Under the pieces are notes generated by a model, which was given only the letters and a program-made list of their open reading frames with translations, did not search any database and was not told the DNA's origin. This document shows positions 60,701-64,000 of a stretch of DNA of 64,000 nucleotides, piece after piece. Numbering within the stretch: the stretch's first letter is position 1; every line of letters begins with the position of its first letter. A program made the position numbers and the translations under genes. Source of the DNA: Coffea arabica (taxonomy: Eukaryota > Streptophyta > Magnoliopsida > Gentianales > Rubiaceae); the NCBI RefSeq assembly GCF_036785885.1, contig NC_092323.1:10238501-10302500 (forward strand), in the 5' to 3' direction.

Positions 60701-62413
60701 TCAGGAAATTCGCACACTACTGGAACATTTTCAACTTTTAACTGCTCTTGCGGAGTGTTAATCAATACTGCCAAATACCCTCGGGCCCCTTTACTTAGCA
60801 ACTTCCTAGCCTTAATCCCAGAAATGAGAGTGGTTGAGGTTAACTTTCCTCGAACATCAAGTTGAAGTGTGGGTTCACCTGGTATATGAAAATCGACTTT
60901 CTTAGTGCGGCAATCTAACTGCGCATGGTATTTGGCTAACCGGTCCATATCTAGTATGACATCATACCCCTGAAAAGACAATTTTATCAAACTCACCAAT
61001 AATTTTCGTTCCCCAATCCATACCTCGCATCCCTTATAGACCATATTGGCAAGTAAACTTTTATTAGTGATAGGGGTCTTGATTTCTAGGTCATATGGTA
61101 ACTTTTCAGCTTTAACATCGATATGAGCCATGAATGCAGGGTTAACAAAGGAGTGCGTGGCACCAGGGTCAATTAAAACATTCACGGTACGTCGAAAAAG
61201 AAAAAGCGTACCTTCGATGACTGCCGAAGGGTCAGTCACCTCTTGTTGACCCATAGCATACACCCTGGCCGGCACTTTAGGTCGATTTCCCCCTGCATTA
61301 ACTGGTTTGGACGCAGTTCCTGTTGACTGCGGGGTACTGGCTCGTTCTTGCTGTAGGTTGGGGCATTGAGCAATCAAGTGCTCCGTGCTGCCACACTTGA
61401 AGCACTTTCGCACCGAACTCTGCTTCCAACAATTATCGGAGGTGTGATTGCCTCCACAAAAGCCACAGGTCAGCCTGGGTCCTACACTGGGTCCTTCGCG
61501 TTGACCACCTCTCTGGGGCCTTCGCCCTGCCGTACCTCGCCCAAAATTTCCTCGGCCAGGGGTCCCTGCTTGCCGCGGACCTCCTGCTCCTCTACCCAAC
61601 TTGGTGGGTGGCTCGTTTTTCGAGCTCTGTCCAGGGGTGTAGGTACTCGAGTTGGGTTGTTTTCGTTTTCGATCATGGAAAGCTTTGACCTGACCCCTGG
61701 TTGTCTCTATCCTCTGCGCCTTCTCTAGCGCCTGGCTAAAGGTATCCACTTGAGCGGCCGCTAACGCCTCCTGAAGTTCCACATTCAATCCCTGAATAAA
61801 GCGGTGAATTCGTTTTTGCTCCGTAAGTACCAAATCCGGAGCAAAACGGGACAGTTTGGTAAACTGAGTCTCATACTCAGCCACACTTGACATCCCTTGG
61901 CGCAGGCGGATAAATTCATCTTCCCGCCTTTCTTGTACTATCGGTGGCAAATATTTTTCATTAAATTCCCGGGTGAAATTGACCCAAGTCCAGGGAGTCC
62001 GCTCCCGCTCCCACTTGGCCTTGATTACATTCCACCAAGTCCGGGCAGCTCCCTCAAATTGAAAAACTGCAAAAGAAATTTGCCGCTCCTCTGTATATCC
62101 AAGTGCGGCAAAGATATCTAGCATACGGTCTAACCAACACTCGGGTATGTCAGGGTTTGGTCCACCTACAAATTTAGGAGGGACAAACTTGTGGAACCGT
62201 TCTAGCGCACGGTTCTCTCTATCATTATTCCCCCCCATGATCCCCAGTGTTCCCAGCATGTTGACCCTGCCCCTGACCTTGTTGGTTTACCATTCTCTCC
62301 AATAAATCAGCCATCCGCTGAATGGCTGTAGCTACTTGGTCGGGTTCGTTTTCATTCTCTCCCTCCGGGCCTCGTCCGCGCCCCCTACCTCTACCTCGAC
62401 CACCGGCGTCCAT
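57748..62413 (-). pseudogene. gag-pol polyprotein of the chromovirus, broken
   Basis: The N-terminal gag frame starts at 62413 (MDAGGRGRGRGRGRGPEG) and shifts at a run of seven G (62230-62236 on the + strand), after which a second frame runs 62259-57748. Gag includes a capsid-like region and two zinc knuckles ([27 protein letters not shown]). The protease-like site reads DPGATHSF. Reverse transcriptase has the VVFIDDI active-site box; RNase H begins [10 protein letters not shown]. Integrase shows D, D and E (VIVDRLTKS, VSDRDPRF, GQSERT), but in the zinc-binding region Asp appears in YTVDPGTTKMY where His is expected. A chromodomain-like segment (EEATWEIEEEM) lies at the end. Five in-frame stops interrupt the frame, at 60043-60045, 59956-59958, 59353-59355, 58900-58902 and 58843-58845. 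There is no further frameshift. Confidence 0.92.
57787..57799 (-). other. Polypurine tract
   Basis: On the - strand AAGAGGAGGAGGT lies immediately before the TGTGAG start of the 3' LTR, the expected position for the plus-strand primer of reverse transcription. Confidence 0.88.
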
Positions 62414-62720
62414 TTAAGTTCAAAACGGTCTATAATGGAAATAATGTGTGTGTTTAGTATTGCGGATATAAGCGACATAAAGAAATCGAGCCATAATAAG
62501 AAGTACAAGAAACACACAAAAGATAACCTCAAAAAGGTCATACTACATATATACAAGTCATTTACAAAACACGCCAAAACAATACACAAGTTAACCGACA
62601 TCCGGTCGGTTCAAAACCCAATACATACAAGAGCACTACGGCTCCAAAATCTGACCAAATCCACCATATAACACAACCCAAACGAGTAGCAGAGGAGTAA
62701 ACAAAAATCCCAGAACGGCC

Positions 62721-63281
62721 CTACACGCTTCCCCTAGGGCCCCAGTCCCCAACCGATCCTAGGGTGTCGACCTCGTCCATCGGCTCCAGGCCGATAGCAC
62801 GAGGCGGTGCCTCAGCAATCATGTCTAAGAGAGCCTCGCAATCAAGCATGATCCCCTGAACGCGTTCTCTCATCTGCCTCTTCATCGCTAGAAAGTGCTG
62901 CTGTGTCTCGTGAAGCTGCTGACGAAAGGCATCAGTCCTTTCCTCCTCCTCTCTCAGGCTCTGCTCAGTCTCTCTAATGCGCATGGCCTGCCCATGGCCT
63001 ACGTGTCTGGCCTCTGCTAACGAACGGCCCAAACGCTCGTTCGCCTTAGCCAGGCGACGGCGCTCGTCATCGACAGCTAGAACCACCTCATCCGGGTAGC
63101 CAAAGGTATGCCTGCACTCACATGGCCGATTCATTCGGCCAAACGGTGAGTACATCACATAGGGCCCCCCGGCCCTCCTCTGGAATCGCAGCACTCGACG
63201 GCGCAATACCTGATTAACCGGGCCCCCAGCGCTCGGAGGGCGCGGTCCTGATCCGGATCCACTAGGCTCACCAGGCTCCAT
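62721..63281 (-). CDS. Extra ORF between PBS and gag, coiled-coil protein of unknown function
   Basis: An intact 186-codon frame lies on the element's sense strand, after the primer-binding site and before gag, with its start about 135 bases past the PBS. I do not recognise the protein. The N-terminus is Gly/Ser/Pro-rich (MEPGEPSGSGSG), followed by a basic Arg-rich patch (RRRVLRFQRR) and a small Cys/His-containing segment (GRMNRPCECRHTFGYP). From about residue 65 to 150 it is strongly charged and heptad-like (DDERRRLAKANERLG, REEEERTDAFRQQL), predicting a coiled coil. The C-terminus is acidic. It is GC-richer than its surroundings and has no stop codon, although pol in the same copy carries five. 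It could be a nucleic-acid-binding or gag-assisting protein. Function unknown. Confidence 0.7.
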   Translation of the reverse strand: MEPGEPSGSGSGPRPPSAGGPVNQVLRRRVLRFQRRAGGPYVMYSPFGRMNRPCECRHTFGYPDEVVLAVDDERRRLAKANERLGRSLAEARHVGHGQAMRIRETEQSLREEEERTDAFRQQLHETQQHFLAMKRQMRERVQGIMLDCEALLDMIAEAPPRAIGLEPMDEVDTLGSVGDWGPRGSV

Positions 63282-63416
63282 CCCTACAAAATTTTAACAT
63301 TATCTGGTCAGTTTGACGGCATTTCAGCTTAAACGAGATCATTCAATCTTAAAAGAATCACGTAACCCTAATGCCTATTACATATGTCCCAAGTGCCCAA
63401 ATCCGCTAACTTAGGC

Positions 63417-63428
63417 GCTCTGATACCA
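63417..63428 (-). other. Primer-binding site complementary to initiator Met-tRNA
   Basis: On the - strand TGGTATCAGAGC follows the end of the 5' LTR after a two-base spacer. It matches the complement of the 3' end of plant initiator methionine tRNA, the usual primer for Gypsy and Copia elements. Confidence 0.93.
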
Positions 63429-63430
63429 CC

Positions 63431-64000
63431 TGTGACGACCCCACCGTACCCAGAGGCGTACCAAAGAGCTTAGCAGGCCGTCTGCCTAACTCGCGCTAGC
63501 ACTCAAAATCAAAACTAATAACAACTAGTCACGGCTCTTCTTCTTCTTCTTCTTCTCTTCACGGTTCTCTTCTCTTTTCTCTCTCTCTCTCACGGTTCTT
63601 TTCCTCTTTTCTTTCCTTTGTTGTTTTAACTCTAAGACTTATGCTTCTATGGTCTCTTATGTCTTAAGATTATAAGACATCACAACTCCCAACAACTATA
63701 GATATTTTGAAGTCTTGGCCAATCACAAGAAAGTATGCCAATTGCCTTTAAGTCCTTGCTTCCATGATTTCTTACTTTCTCAACTCTTGCCCAACTAACT
63801 TTCCTTTTCTTTCAAACTACTCCATAGAGCATATAATTAACCTAGGCTAAAACTCCTAATCACACTTAGCAATTACACTAATCACCCTTAACCTTACTTA
63901 CCTATTCCATACCAATCTTTATCACACTTAAAATTCAACAAGTAAACACTTCCATGTCACACCTAAAATTAGGGTATAATTCCAACTTAATCATTCTAAT
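63431..64000 (-). repeat. 5' LTR (truncated by the window edge)
   Basis: Begins on the + strand with TGTGACGACCCC exactly like the left LTR and continues collinear with it to base 64000. About 290 bases are missing beyond the window, judged from the 860-bp left copy. Confidence 0.93.

Larger units (their letters stand above)
56927..64000 (-). mobile_element. Ty3/Gypsy LTR retrotransposon (chromovirus, Tekay/Del-like), right end cut by the window
   Basis: The element lies on the - strand: 5' LTR at the right (63431 to beyond 64000), then PBS, an extra ORF, gag-pol, PPT and 3' LTR (56927-57786). Domain order is gag, zinc knuckles, protease, reverse transcriptase, RNase H, integrase, chromodomain-like C-terminus, which is the Ty3/Gypsy order; the terminal chromodomain points to chromoviruses. 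LTRs begin TGTGA and end TCACA. The left flank is AATGC (56922-56926), whose partner lies outside the window. Over the 570 bases available I count about a dozen LTR differences, mostly transitions, indicating an insertion of modest age. The gag-pol frame is broken, so the copy cannot make its own polyprotein. Confidence 0.93.

Noticed and set aside
61366..61728. 120-aa plus-strand frame
   Set aside because: It is antisense to the gag zinc-knuckle region of the retrotransposon and has no family features.
1..64000. CRISPR arrays, bacterial operons, tRNA or rRNA genes
   Set aside because: No spaced repeats, no rRNA-like segments and no complete tRNA cloverleaf were found. The sequence is clearly plant nuclear DNA.

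Overview
The window is nuclear DNA of a flowering plant, almost certainly a eudicot. It has long AT-rich intergenic DNA, GT-AG introns, plant-type proteins (a WOX13-clade homeobox factor, a TRM/DUF4378 protein), dispersed MITEs and a Ty3/Gypsy chromovirus primed by initiator Met-tRNA. The style of the GTTTGGATT-ended MITEs would suit an asterid such as a Rubiaceae species, but that is a guess.

Six protein-coding genes could be rebuilt exon by exon. Left to right: (1) a THEP1-type nucleoside-triphosphatase, + strand, 205-2344, 6 exons, 194 aa; (2) a tomosyn/Lgl-type WD40 protein with a C-terminal R-SNARE-like helix, - strand, 16586-3875, 24 exons, about 1050 aa; (3) a TRM-superfamily DUF4378 protein, + strand, 27471-31872, 889 aa; (4) WOX13-type homeodomain factor, + strand, 37396-40999, 277 aa; (5) the PIG-H subunit of GPI-GlcNAc transferase, + strand, 42038-43926, 185 aa; (6) the mismatch-repair/meiotic protein MLH3, - strand, 54283-45205, 24 exons including one of 16 nt, 1206 aa. 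Genes 1/2 and 5/6 are convergent. They are ordinary housekeeping, trafficking, cytoskeletal and developmental genes with no operon-like relation.

The space between genes is rich in small transposable elements. There is a 899-bp non-autonomous hAT element with perfect 12-bp ends and a perfect 8-bp target duplication, with another MITE nested in it. Several Tourist-like MITEs are present, one with a clean TAA duplication, plus a second AT-rich MITE family in two opposite-facing copies. Two probable tRNA-derived SINEs have target duplications of 16 and 10 bp. A nearly exact 545-bp tandem duplication lies in WOX13 intron 1.

The right end (56927-64000) is a chromovirus-like LTR retrotransposon on the - strand. 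It has both LTRs (the right one cut by the window edge), PBS, PPT, and a gag-pol frame interrupted by five in-frame stops and one homopolymer frameshift. Between the PBS and gag is an intact extra 186-codon ORF encoding a coiled-coil protein that I do not recognise. The observations I rank highest are this extra ORF, the Asn in place of the zero-layer Arg in the tomosyn SNARE helix, the in-frame candidate cassette exon and 16-nt microexon in MLH3, and the WOX13 intron duplication. I found no wholly new multi-gene system.
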